From NCBI GenBank assembly GCA_024741835.1, contig JAENRP010000336.1, positions 1 to 47,458 of the forward strand: 47,458 nt of DNA. Reading direction: 5' to 3'. The translations under genes and the position numbers were made by a program. Positions 1-10,776 of this stretch are shown in pieces; positions within the stretch are counted from its first letter, which is position 1; every line of letters begins with the position of its first letter. The notes beneath the pieces are model-generated. The model did not search any database. It was given only the letters and a program-made list of their open reading frames with translations, and was not told where the DNA came from. This stretch comes from Diplocarpon mali. Its lineage: Eukaryota > Ascomycota > Leotiomycetes > Helotiales > Drepanopezizaceae.

Positions 1-3000
1 TATAAAGTAATCTTTAAAGCTAAAATCAAAGATAGACTTTATATTATCTTAAAGGTGATATTATAGAAATTGACTCTTAGGCTAGACCTATTAGTAGATT
101 CCTTTAAAGAAAGTGCACTCTTTACCCTAATATAATTAAGCGAAAATAAGGAGAATAGATAGACTCTTAAGCTAGGATCGCAAGTGAAATTTATAAAAAT
201 GACTTTTAAGCTAAGACTATAGGTAGATTATAAGGTATCTTTAAAAGTGACTCTTAAGCTAGAATTATAATTGAATTTAATAGAAATAACTCTTAAGTTA
301 AGACTGCAAATAGATTTTATAAATTCGCTAATAATAACTCTTAAGTTAGGATCGCAAGTGAAATTCGTAAAAATAACTCTTAAGCTAAGACTATAAGTGA
401 AATTCGCGAATTTGTTAAAAACGACTCCTAAGCTAGAACTGTAAGTAGATCTTGCTATTTCTAGGAAATCGACTCTTAAGCTAAGACTATAAGTAGATCT
501 TACGGTTTTATTAAAAACGAATCTTAAGCTAGGCTTATAATTAGAAAATAGCAAAATCTCAAACTACTATTACTAATCCTTTTTAGCCGCTGATAATAAA
601 GCATCGACTAATAATAGGCTATTAAAGCTATTAAAAGCTAAAAGCCTATTAAAGTATTAGCTAATATATAAAAGATTCGCATATTTAAGGCTAAAGAAAT
701 TAAAGGGCTTATATAAGGTCTTAACCTTAAAATAGAAGATCTAAGTACTAAAGGATCGCTTAGTATACTGAATTTGTAAGCTAATAAAACTTCGAAATCA
801 GATATAAACTAAGCTTAATCTATAAAAAGATTCGATACTAGCGCTAATATCTATTAATACTGCCAGACTATTTATAACCTTAATTAAAGGAAATAATTAG
901 TTTTCTTAAATAGTAGATAACTCTACTTAATAGATATAGACCATTTGTACTAGGACTAAATCTAAGCTTATAGAAAAGCTAGAAACTTAAAAAGTGATAA
1001 AGGAATGCTAGACCTAATTAAAGCTAATAGCTATTAAGTCTAATAATATATTAGAGATTAAGGCAAAGCTTAATAAATAGGTAAAATAAGGAGTTTATTA
1101 TAAACTAATTGTAATATATAAAGGTTCCTATTAAAATAGCATTATTAAGCAAAGCATTTAGTAAGCAGAGACTAACTATCGCATTCTATTATAAGATGCT
1201 AACCTACTATTAGAATTCTAGGACCTTATAGTTAAAGCAATTGTATACTTGCAAAATAGAATAGGTAGTAGACTAATAGTTAATAGCACTTGAATATTAC
1301 TATATAAGGCATATTTTAAATAGAAACTAAGCTTAGACTATATTTATATCTTTAAAAGCGTCTGCTACTCCTATATCAGCCTAAAGTCCTAGCCTATAAG
1401 TATAAAGAGTAAGAAGCTAATAGACTAAAGTAGAGAATATATATTTATTAAATATATTAAATAAATAATAAAGCAATAGATAGTATATATGCTAGATCTA
1501 AGGCAAATAATCATATCCTTAGTAATTAAGTTTAATAAATCTTAAAATAGGAAGGAGCTATCCTTAAAGCTCTATATACCTAAAGATTCGCAAGGTATAT
1601 TAGTTAATAGTAATACTATTAAGCTGAACTAATAACCCCTTTCTCTTAGCTTAGGTATATTAAGCGTACCTACTGATCGACGACCTGCTAATCACCTAAA
1701 GGCCGAATAGACTATTCCTATTATCTGCAAACTACTTAAAGTAAAAAATAACTTTAATATTATTATCCCTTTAATTAAAGCACCTATAGTAAAGGATATT
1801 CCTAAAATAGGTATAAGTAATAATAAGCCTCTACTACTAGAAAGCGATTCCTTAGATAATAAGCCTATAGAACCTATAGCTAAACCTATATCTTTAAAGA
1901 GGAATAAAGACCTAGAACCAGAAGATACCTTAGACAAATGCGAGTCTAAGCGTATCTAAGCTATAATAGCGTATAGAATCTATAAGCTTGAACTTTAATA
2001 GAGCTTTAATAAAGATAATGCGTTCTTAACTACTAAAGGGATAATGAAAATCTCCCTTTTAAAGATATATAATAAAGCTATTAACGATCTAGAGAATAGA
2101 ATAGTATAGAATAAGGCAATCTAAGAGGAGATAAGTTCTCTTATTGCAAATAGTATATAGATAAAGGAACTGATGCCAAAGGACGTGAACCTAGTATTAA
2201 TAAAGTGGGTCTTTATAATTAAGATATATGTAAATAGGACCTTAGAATATTATAAAGCAAGGCTTATAGCTAAGGGCTTCTCCTAATAGTGTAGAGAAGA
2301 CTACTTTAATACGTTCGCGCTAATAGTTTATATAGATACCCTTTGTATATTTATAGTAATAGTAGCTGCTAAAGACCTTAAATGCAAATAGTATAATATT
2401 AAAAATGCATTTACTAAAGCAATTATAAAGGAACGGATTTTTCTCTCTTAACCTAATAGTATTCCTATATACGCTAGTCACTCTTTTTATATACTCTATA
2501 GTATCTATAGGCTTAAGCAATCAGCCTATAATTAGAACCTCTTATATAACTCTACTTTAATAGAAATAGGATTCGTTTAAAGCCTAGCTGACCTTTATCT
2601 ATTTACCTATACTAAGCGTAGAATCAAGTTGCTACTATATATTAATAATATTACTATAGCTATAAAAACAATCATTTAATTAGATTAATTCTTTATAATA
2701 ATTCGGAAACGTTTTAATACCAAGGATCTAAGGAGAATTTATAAGATCCTTAGCATCTGCGTTATAAGGAACCGCTCTACTTAAGAACTCTAGTTAGACT
2801 AAAAGTAATATATTAAGAAGATCCTAGACTAAATAGGACTCTTTACTTATACTCCTAACTTTAAGCCAAAGCATACTCTAATCGAAGGAAAGTATAATAA
2901 GTTAAAGCCTACTAATGAAAATAAGTAGAAAGGAGATTTAAAAAAGAATTAATAAGATATTAAAGCGATTATATATACTATAGTATATATAAGACTAGAT

Positions 3001-3640
3001 ATCGCCTTTATTATTAAGCAACTTAATCAGAACCTAAAGGATCTAACGATTTAATATAAGAATATAGTCAAGCGATTTAAAAGGTACCTTCGATTGATAA
3101 TCATATAAAAGGTAAGATATAGACTAATAAAATATATAAGCGCAAAGCTTAAGGTATATACTAATTCTAACTAGGCAAATATAAAAGGTCGAAAAAGTAT
3201 ATCTAAAAGCGTAGCAGTACTATATAGCAGACCTATATCATAAGGAAGTAGGAAGCAGAAATCAATAGCTATTGCAAGCACTAAGGCCGAATATATATTA
3301 ATATTATTAAATTGCAAGCAAGGATTATAAATCGCCTAAGTTCTAAAAGATATAGGTTTCGCTAAGTATATTAAATAAGATAAGAACTATATTAATCTTT
3401 AAGCAGATAATATAAAGGCGATTATACTTATAAAGAATCTATACTTATATAAGCAATTAAAATATATTAATATTATCTACTACTTTATTTATAAACTTAT
3501 TATAAAGAATAAGTTATTAATTACCTATATCCTAACTAATCAAATAATAGCAAATGGATTTATAAAGCCATTAGAGACAATTATAAAGTTTAAAGTATTT
3601 AAAGATATACTAAGGTTATAAAAGATAGTAGGGGCTTAGT
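1..3640 (+). pseudogene. Decayed Copia gag-pol, 3' two thirds (copy A1)
   Basis: Conceptual translation, reading through TAA/TAG, gives the usual Copia order. The reverse transcriptase starts near 2190 with a KWVF-like motif, followed by YKARLIAKGFS around 2255-2285 and a region matching the IDTLR...YNIKNAFT block of Copia polymerases at 2320-2420. The RNase H part (about 2985-3600) shows RLDIAFIIKQL-like, YTNSN and STKAEYI-like motifs. Known Copia elements use this protein for cDNA synthesis and integration in cytoplasmic particles and the nucleus. Here stop codons, nearly all TAA or TAG, occur every few dozen codons, so it cannot be functional. The antisense open frame at 228-554 is a by-product of the repeat array. 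Confidence 0.85.
161..548 (+). repeat. In-frame minisatellite of Copia family A, nine units (copy A1)
   Basis: A 24-bp core close to GACTCTTAAGCTAGGACTGC plus GAGT recurs with less conserved spacers. In the plus frame shared with the polyprotein each unit begins T-L-K-L-G/R and contains a V/L at position 8. Unit lengths are 13, 16, 13, 16, 13, 16, 16 and 16 codons and then a partial unit. An isolated further core lies at about 71-95. Copy A2 has seven units; the missing 13+16 pair accounts for the full 87-bp length difference between copies. Confidence 0.85.
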
Positions 3641-3651
3641 AGGCTTAAGGA

Positions 3652-3815
3652 CGACTCCTAGGCCTGCCCTATAAGTTAGGTCATATAGTCTTATAAAGGA
3701 AAGTTTTTAAATCGACTCTTAGGCCTAAACCGCGAGTCAAGTCATATAGTCTTATAAAGGAACGCTTTTAGGAAATTTAACTCCTAGTCCTACCTTACGA
3801 GTAAGGTTAGTGATT
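3652..3815 (+). repeat. 3' non-coding cluster of the GACTC...GAGT core (copy A1)
   Basis: Three more copies of the same core as in the internal minisatellite lie just after the RNase H coding region. They are separated by a repeated GTCATATAGTCTTATAAAGG spacer. The core is bounded by short inverted ends, ACTC and GAGT. The same cluster occurs at 15796-15955 in copy A2, so it belongs to the element. Confidence 0.75.
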
Positions 3816-3940
3816 TCAATAGAGGTTACTATTAATTGATTATTTTTAATTTAAAGAGATACTTAAAAGTTGAATTAGCGCAAAAGGATAGTTATTATTT
3901 TCCTAACTATAAGTCAATTAGAGTAAGGTCTAAATAAGGG

Positions 3941-4135
3941 TATTAAGATAGGTGATATAACTATCACTTTAATATATTATTATATAACCCTACTATTTAA
4001 TTAATAGGATATTAATACGTATATAACTATAAGGAAGAAAGGGGTAACCTTCCTTCCTTAACTCTTACTAATATATCGACTATCGACCTCTAGAAGCCTC
4101 CTTTACCTACTGCGCCGACTCACTTAAGCTTAATA
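3941..4135 (+). repeat. 3' LTR of Copia A1 (195 bp)
   Basis: It starts TATTAAGATAGGTGATA and ends AAGCTTAATA, the RIP-altered form of the TGTTGAG...CTCAACA ends inferred from copy A2. Length and internal blocks, for example GGGAAGAAAGGGGTAACCTT and TAATATATCGACTATCGACC, match the other family A LTRs. Confidence 0.9.
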
Positions 4136-5289
4136 AAAGGAGTACTTCGAAATTCAAAAGGGCTCAAAGAATACTTAGAATCCGAGTTAATCTTAAAGTA
4201 ATTAAGACGAGTTTAAAAAGATTCGGATAAAGGGTTAGTAAAAAGTTTAAAATTATTATTATTTTTAATATTTTCTAATATCGATATTAAAAAAGTAGGT
4301 AATAGTCTTAAGTTGTTTAAGGACGTCTTTTTATCCTCCTACTTATAAGCTAGGCCTAAGAGTAAAATTCCGGATTCTATTAAAAGTTTAATCTAAGTTT
4401 ATTGAAAGATTCTAATTAAATGCTAAATAGCTAATAAGAGCATTGCGACTAATTGTAGTAAGATAAGGTTTACCTAATTAAGGACCAATTTCTAAGATAA
4501 GGTTTATATATAAGAGTCTTCTTAACCTTTAGGCCAATTCCTATTAGTTCTTAAAATAAAGGGGTCTTTAAAGACAATTCTAAGGCAAATTTTAAAGTTC
4601 TATCAAACTAAAGCAATTGAATTATCAAATCCGGATTTCTAAGGAAATTAAGAATATACTTTTAATTGGAGTTTGCACTTAATATTACTTAAGTACTCGA
4701 AACTACTACTATTTAAGATTGCTATTATAGGGTTTGCCAAACTTTTTATACTAGAAAGCTAAAAATTCCGAGAATCTTAGAGTTAAAGAGAAAAATAGGG
4801 GTTTTTCAAAGTAGAGCCGAAAAGGGAAATTCTAAAGTTATTAATAATTGCTAAACGAAAATCGATAGTTTTAAGTAATTAAGCGGTTAAGGATAAGGTT
4901 TTTTTAAAGTTAATCAAAATGCTATAAATGTTTTAAAGATGTATTTTTTAAAAGGCCAGTCTCTTATCTACGAACTAAGAGATTAATAAAGTCGTATAAG
5001 GATAGAAATCTCAAGAAATCAGTCCTTGCGTAGGTTATTAATATAAAATAGAAGAGAGACAATATAAGAATAGGCCTAAGGGAAGACCTAAAAACAAAAG
5101 GAGGAAGCACTATAAGCGGGCTCTCCTAGATAAGATATTAGGAATAAGTCCTAAGTATAAGGTATATTTAGTACTTATGGCAATACGCGCTTATCTCTAT
5201 ATACAGAAGAGGCCCCTTTTATCCTCCTATCGGCCCTGCCCTATCATGTGACTTTTATCACGTGATTCATCCATACCCAGGTCTCCACA
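4136..5289 (-). mobile_element. Retroelement fragment, family D copy 1, probable LTR plus internal sequence
   Basis: Read on the minus strand it begins at 5289 with TGTGGAGACCTGG. For roughly 650 bp it then follows the plus-strand sequence starting at 41361 (TGTAGAGACCTGG). Shared blocks include GTCACATG, ACCTACGCA and TTCG-AGATAAGAGA. A TG start and recurrence in two places fit an LTR element. No protein domain was recognised in the rest (4136-4620). The left edge abuts the LTR of A1, so A1 may have inserted into it. The class beyond 'LTR-like repeat' is unknown. Confidence 0.55.
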
Positions 5290-5439
5290 ATAGTCTAGGC
5301 CTCATTAACTCCTACAATATACTCTCTAGTATATGGCGCCTACGTCTCCCTTAAATGGAGTTCAGCCGCCCCGCAGTATAAAAAACGTGCGTTGTAATAT
5401 AAGAGTACCTCTGACTTAGCTATATCATAGCTTTTTACC

Positions 5440-5552
5440 CTTTATATAGTTGTATTGTAGATTTCCTCCCTATATATAGCTTTCCTATAGGTTTCTTCCA
5501 TATATATGATCTTCCTATGGGTTTCCTCCCTTTATATAGCCTTCTTTTGTCG
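5440..5552 (-). repeat. 30-bp purine-rich tandem repeat at the 3' end of Copia B
   Basis: On the minus strand a unit like GGCTATATAAAGGGAGGAAA plus CCCATAGGAA recurs about 3.7 times with a 30-bp period. GGGAGGAAA resembles a polypurine tract, the primer for plus-strand cDNA in LTR elements. The period is a multiple of three and the array overlaps the end of the gag-pol frame, so part may be translated. Confidence 0.65.
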
Positions 5553-8500
5553 ATTTTCGCTCTAATAGGCCTATATAACCCTTGTATTTCTCGAAAGCGG
5601 GTCCTAGCAAAGCTTTTGTAAAGGAATCTGCTATATTGTTATTTCCAGGTATATAAGCTATTATCATCTTGCCTTTAGCTACTATATCGTCTCTTATATA
5701 GAAGTATCGAACGTCGATATGCTTCGATTTAGCTGAAAATTTTCGTTCTTTAGTGAGAGATCTTGCTCCTTTGTTATCGAGCTATAAATAAGGTAATCGA
5801 TCGAGTTGTATATTAAGGTCAGCGAATAGCTTTAGCATCTAAGCTACCTCTCTTAAGCTATTAGAAGCTGCCATTATCTCGGCTTATTTACTACTTAAAG
5901 AAGTAGATTTTTACCTATTCGCAGCCTAGCTAATAACTCCTCTATTATACTTAATAAGCCAGCCTTAGAATGACTTCCTATCGTTCTCTATAGCCTAAGT
6001 GGTATCTATATAAGCGTCGAATTAATTTGCTTCGCCTTTTCCATATGTAATTCCATCTTCGGCGGTCTTTTATAGGTATCGCAAGAGGGGTTTTATAGCT
6101 TAGAGGTGATCTTATAAAGGGGTTGCCATATACTATGCCAATTGGCCGATAATATAAGAGATATCTAGCCTTATAAGGTTCGAGGGGTATATAACGCTTC
6201 TTATAATCTGCTAGTAAAGTAAGATATTATCAGGTTGTAGTAGCTTATTAGTATAAGCTTTATCTATACCTAATTTCCTTAATACTATACTAGCTAAGGC
6301 TGGCAGGTTGTTCCCTTTGCAATTAGCCATTCTAAATCTATTAAGAATCTTCTTAATATAGTCTATTTAGTAGATTCGTAGCGTTTTAGCCTTGCGATCT
6401 CGTTAAACTTATATTCTAATAAAGGTGCTAATTGGCCCTAGGTCTTTTCCTTTCTAAGTATTAAGAATCTTCTTTTTAAGGTAATCGCAATCTTATTATT
6501 TTCTAATAATTAGCATATTATTTATAAAGACTAATATATATGCAGTTATATTATCAGCTTGATTTTCCTATATAAATAGATTTGGATCTGCTTTAGCGCT
6601 TTATAGGCCAGCCTTCTCTATTTCATCTTTGACTAGTAGCTACCATTCTTAAGGCGCTTGTTTTAAGCTATATAATGACCTTAAAAGCTTAATATAGGCT
6701 TATTTTCTATAAAGTTAAGGGTATAATTCGTAGAATAGGTCGCATTCGTCGTTTAATAGTACTATATACACATCTTTAGCTAAGTACGCGTTTAAGAAGG
6801 CTGTATCGATATCGATTTGCTCGATTTCTAGGTCTCTTAAGGCTGCAAAGGCGAGTAGAACTTATAGAGTTATATACCTAATAACGCTAGTAAAAGTATC
6901 AAAGTAATCTACCTTATACTATTGCTCGTAGCCTTTTAGTACAATTCGAGCCTTCCTTCTTACTAATACTCCATTTACGATCTTATTTCGTAGAACTAAT
7001 CTCAATTTTATTAGCTTTCTTTTAATAGGAGGTTTACCTAATATTATTTTAAAGGTTCCTACTGATTTTATAGCTTCGAATTCACTTAGTATTACTTCTC
7101 TCTATTCCTTTAGATTTTAGCTTAATATATTATATACTAATATTACCTCTACAGGAATAGTTGGTTGATTTCCTATAAAGGTCAACGCACTCTCTTAAGT
7201 ATTAATCTCGCCAAATACTCGTTTTAGCTTCAGCTTCCTACTATACTATAAGGTAGGAGTCTCTATTTGCTTTAAAACGCGTTAATCAGACGCTTTAAGG
7301 ATGTTTTCTATTACCCTTTAAGGTTTAGTACCTCTTACTTCAGCTTTATTGCTATAGATTTGCCTATTTTCTAACAACTCTAACGTTATAGGTCTTTTAA
7401 TACTATATACTCTCTTAATTTCATATACTAGCCTCTTTATAACTCTTATAAGAGGTCTTTTAATAATATCTACTGGCCTTATAGGTCTTATTAAGCTTAT
7501 AGCACCATATGCTAGCCTCTTATTCTAAGGTCTTTCCTGCAGTTATACTTCTCTTACGTTATACATTAAGTATTTATCAAATTTGACGTTAGCAGATATT
7601 AGTTCTTTTAAAGTCTCGACGTTTAATAGCTTATACGTCTTTAAGCTTATTATACTTATAAGTATCTAAGCTCCTATTATAGTTCTTAACTTGAACTTAC
7701 CTAGGCCATTTCCTCTATTATTTAATAAGAATGCTCTAGACCTAAATACTCTAATTTTTAAGAGATCTTTAGTACGTTTTAAGTACGCCTCTAATAGAGT
7801 TAGGCCTTTTAGCTCTCTAAAAGGTAGAGCCTTTGTAGGCCTCCTATTCTTTAGCTTATAGGCCTATTCTATAGCGTAGTACTATATATAGCTGTTTATC
7901 TTAGCGTTATATATATAAGAATGAGCTATTTTAGTGATTTCGTATATCTAATATTCGACGACGCTATTTAAACTATACTTATAAGCAGGTAAAGGTTCTA
8001 GGGTTATACCTCCTTCTAATAGCTATAGTAAGAATCTGCCTCTAAACTCTCCTATACTATTATCAGACCTTTAGTATACTACTAAAGTGGAGTTCTCTAT
8101 CTCTAATTGCTTCTTTAGGTCTTTGATTTTTAGCTATATCTTATCAGCGCTCTTATTCTTTAATAGCCTTATCCAATAGCATCTGCAGGCGTTATCTACT
8201 ATTAGTAGGAAGTAGCGATACCTCCTAATTGATAGTAGTAGTATTCCTAATATATCGGCGTAGAGTCTTCTATAGATCTTATCTATTCTTATATCTATTT
8301 TCTTATTAAATTGCTCCTTTATTCTATTAGCTAAGCAGCTTTCGCAGTTTCTCTCTCCTTTAAGAGCGATTCGAGCTTCTATACTCAGGCTATAGTTGTC
8401 ATCGACTAGCTTCTTTAGCTTAGTATAGTTAAGGTGACCTAGTCTCTTATAAAGGAGCTCTGAATCCGTTTTATTCGAATTTTATAGTATTATCTCTATA

Positions 8501-9876
8501 TTAATTAGTTTTAGAGGTTATATAAGGCTAAGGTTCATAGCCTTTTCTTCTACTTTAATTACAATAGCAGTATGCGATCGAGATAAAGTAAATAATCTAC
8601 TAAGCTATAGTATAGTAAATACTATATCGTCGCTTTAATACCCTTTTGCCTCTTCTTTACTAAAGATTATAGTAATATTATCGTCGCCGAGCTTTAAGAC
8701 TAATATAAGTCGAGTATTGCCAAATGATAGAATATACTATATATTATATAGCGTTAGTTTATTATTAATAATATAGTCTCTATAGCCAATTGCTTCTAAG
8801 AGCGCGCTATTTGCTATTCTAACTTACTTTAAGTTATTCCACTTCCTAATTTTAATAAAATCGTTCTATATACTAGAGAAGTGTCTTATAGCGCTAGAGT
8901 CTACTTTCTAAGAAGGCTAATCTGCCTTTAAGCTTAAAGCTATCTCAATAGCTTCTATTATTAAGGCAACTTCACGTTTTAAGGAATAAGAGTAAACAGA
9001 TAAGGTTGTATTATCTTTAGCCATCTGAGCTCTGGCTTTATCTCCTCTCTTCTTCGACTAGCACTCTGCTTTCCAATGGCCAGATTTACCGCAATTATAA
9101 TACTTCCCTCCTCTTTCTCCCTTCTGTATTCCTCCTTATTATATTCCTCCTCTTCCTCTATTACCTCTGCCTCTATATCTGCCTCTGCCTCTATCTCTGC
9201 CTCTGCCGCGGCCTCCTCCTCCTGCGAGGTAGGCCTTAGCGATTAACGCAGCTATCTATATAGCTATAGGCACCACCTTTAGCTCTTATCTATACGTTAC
9301 TTTGTACTTTTGAATTGCGACGATTATCTCTTATAAGGTTATAAGAGAGGTTTTAAGGTTAATTATAATTGAACTCTATATTCCAACTATTAAAAGACCG
9401 TTAAGCAATTGCTTTTTCATTTAAGTATCGTTAGGAGGGTTGCTATAGCCTTAAAGGAGAGCTTGAATACTCTCAAGTCGTAGGACGTAGTTATTAAACG
9501 ACTTAGAGTAGGGAATATACTTAGCCTTATTGAACTGCTTAATTAAATTCATATAAGTCTTAGAGTTCTCGATAAGTTTGCTCTCTCCTTCTTTAAGAGC
9601 ATTCTAAAGAGCGTAAGCGTCGTCGACCATAATTTAAGTGCGATACTTTCTATTAAGGCTAAGGGTAAGGCCTTTAGCTATAGTAGCTATAGCCTCCTAA
9701 TTCTTCTTCTCCTATTTACCTTTAGATTTGGCAGATTTTAAAGGAACAGGGCCAATAGCCTATTAAAGATAGCCATTTATAGCTAAGTTTTAAATAGTAG
9801 CTAGTTCCTATTCCTAGTAGTTAGACCAATTGAGCTTGATCTTAACGTTATTATTCTTAGTAGTCTTCTCAATCAT
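5515..9876 (-). pseudogene. Decayed single-frame gag-pol of Copia B (about 1,453 codons)
   Basis: From an ATG at 9876 the same frame reaches the zinc knuckle, the reverse transcriptase and the RNase H; codon starts at 9063, 6951 and 5724 are all in phase. Gag carries a Gly/Arg-rich stretch (about 9235-9105) followed by a CCHC zinc knuckle, CGKSGHWKAEC, whose first Cys is now Tyr (TGT to TAT). Next come a GAG-pre-integrase segment RLGHLNY...NCESCLANR (about 8470-8320) and integrase to about 7700. Reverse transcriptase follows with ARIVLKGYEQ, IDIDTAFLNAYL and a FINN box where FVDD is expected. RNase H ends with KHIDVRYFYIRDD and IADSFTKALLGP. In-frame stops are nearly all TAA/TAG. The final stop at 5517 may be original or RIP-made. 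Confidence 0.88.
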
Positions 9877-10177
9877 TTTTATTAAGTTAGGGTTATTAAA
9901 AAAAGGGGTGAAAAATAGGGGTAAAAAGGGGAAGAAGGTGTATATATATAAGGGTATATAAAGAGGTATTGTGTAATTGTGTTTTACTAAGAAGCAGGTT
10001 CAAGAGTTCTTTCCAATTGAAGAGGTTGATTGAGTTATTAATCGATTCTAGGAATTGCTACTATAATAGAATCGAAAGGTGTAGATTCTAGTTCTAGAGA
10101 GCTGAAGTAGTATATATACAAGGTAGGCTTACTAAGCCTTAGCCTCTGTTCCGTGCGGTAATCTCCGTACCTTATAT

Positions 10178-10182
10178 GATTC
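10178..10182. repeat. Target-site duplication of Copia A2, left copy (GATTC)
   Basis: GATTC immediately precedes the 5' LTR of A2 and is repeated exactly at 16281-16285 after the 3' LTR. Five bases is the usual duplication length for Copia integrases. Confidence 0.9.
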
Positions 10183-10377
10183 TGTTGAGATAGGTGATAC
10201 AGCTATCACTCCGATGTATTATCATGTGACCCTACTGCTTAGTCAGTAGGATATTGACACGTATATAGCTATAGGGAAGAAAGGGGTAACCTTCCTTCCT
10301 TAACTCTTACTAATATATCGACTATCGACCTTTAGAAGTTTCCTATACCTATTGCGCCGACTTACTTAAGCTTAATA
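10183..10377 (+). repeat. 5' LTR of Copia A2 (195 bp)
   Basis: It begins TGTTGAGATAGGTGATACAG and ends GCTTAATA; the interior continues GGTTATAAGCC. Compared with the 3' LTR at 16086-16280, the differences visible are mainly transitions. Confidence 0.93.
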
Positions 10378-10776
10378 GGTTATAAGCCTTAGATAGACCG
10401 ATAATAGATTATTAACTTCCTTTAGAAAGCACTTGCGCTGCAACTATTAGTAGGAAGTTAAACGAGACTTATAGTAAGAGGCGAGCAATCGGCGAATAGG
10501 AGGTATAATTCCCTATTTAGCTAACCTGTATTATAAGAGGTATGATTCCTTGCTCTATAACCCTTTAGTACTGTAAGAGATGTAATTCCTTGCTTTACTA
10601 TGTTTTATAGGAGGTATAATTCCCTGCGTTATAGCCTAAAAACCCTTTTCGATAAGAGGACTTCCTCCCTATTTAATACTTCTATAATACCTGCTATTTA
10701 ATCATTTTAACTTTTCGATAGGAAGAGTGCCCTTAACTATTTAATTTATTTGATTTTAAACGCAATTCTATTCGAA

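Larger units (their letters stand above)
1..4135 (+). mobile_element. Copia-type LTR retrotransposon, family A copy A1 (5' part outside the window)
   Basis: The first base of the window lies in the 3' end of the protease region; position 1 aligns with position 12232 of the complete copy A2. The order then is protease end, in-frame minisatellite, GAG-pre-integrase, integrase, reverse transcriptase, RNase H, a 3' non-coding stretch and a 195-bp 3' LTR. Relative to A2 it carries 87 extra bases, all in the minisatellite; elsewhere the two run nearly collinear. It is more AT-rich than A2, and most differences checked are C-to-T or G-to-A, as expected from RIP. The five bases after the LTR (AAAGG) would be the 3' target duplication; the 5' one is off-window. 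Confidence 0.9.
5290..10182 (-). mobile_element. Copia-type LTR retrotransposon, family B
   Basis: A second Copia family, unrelated in detail to A, is read right to left. It has a leader of about 300 bp, a gag-pol frame at 9876-5515, and a 3' tail with a tandem repeat that runs into family D at 5289. If A2 and one GATTC duplication are removed, 10178 joins 16286, and the minus strand then starts TGTTAGAATCATATAAGG. This is a plausible LTR start, so A2 sits about 5 bp inside the 5' LTR of B. I found no matching 3' LTR near 5300-5560, so the 3' end seems lost or replaced. B is less RIP-mutated than A1. Confidence 0.85.

Noticed and set aside
228..554. Minus-strand open frame
   Set aside because: It is antisense to the Copia minisatellite; the coding frame linking protease and integrase is on the plus strand. 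The same applies to 12270-12698.
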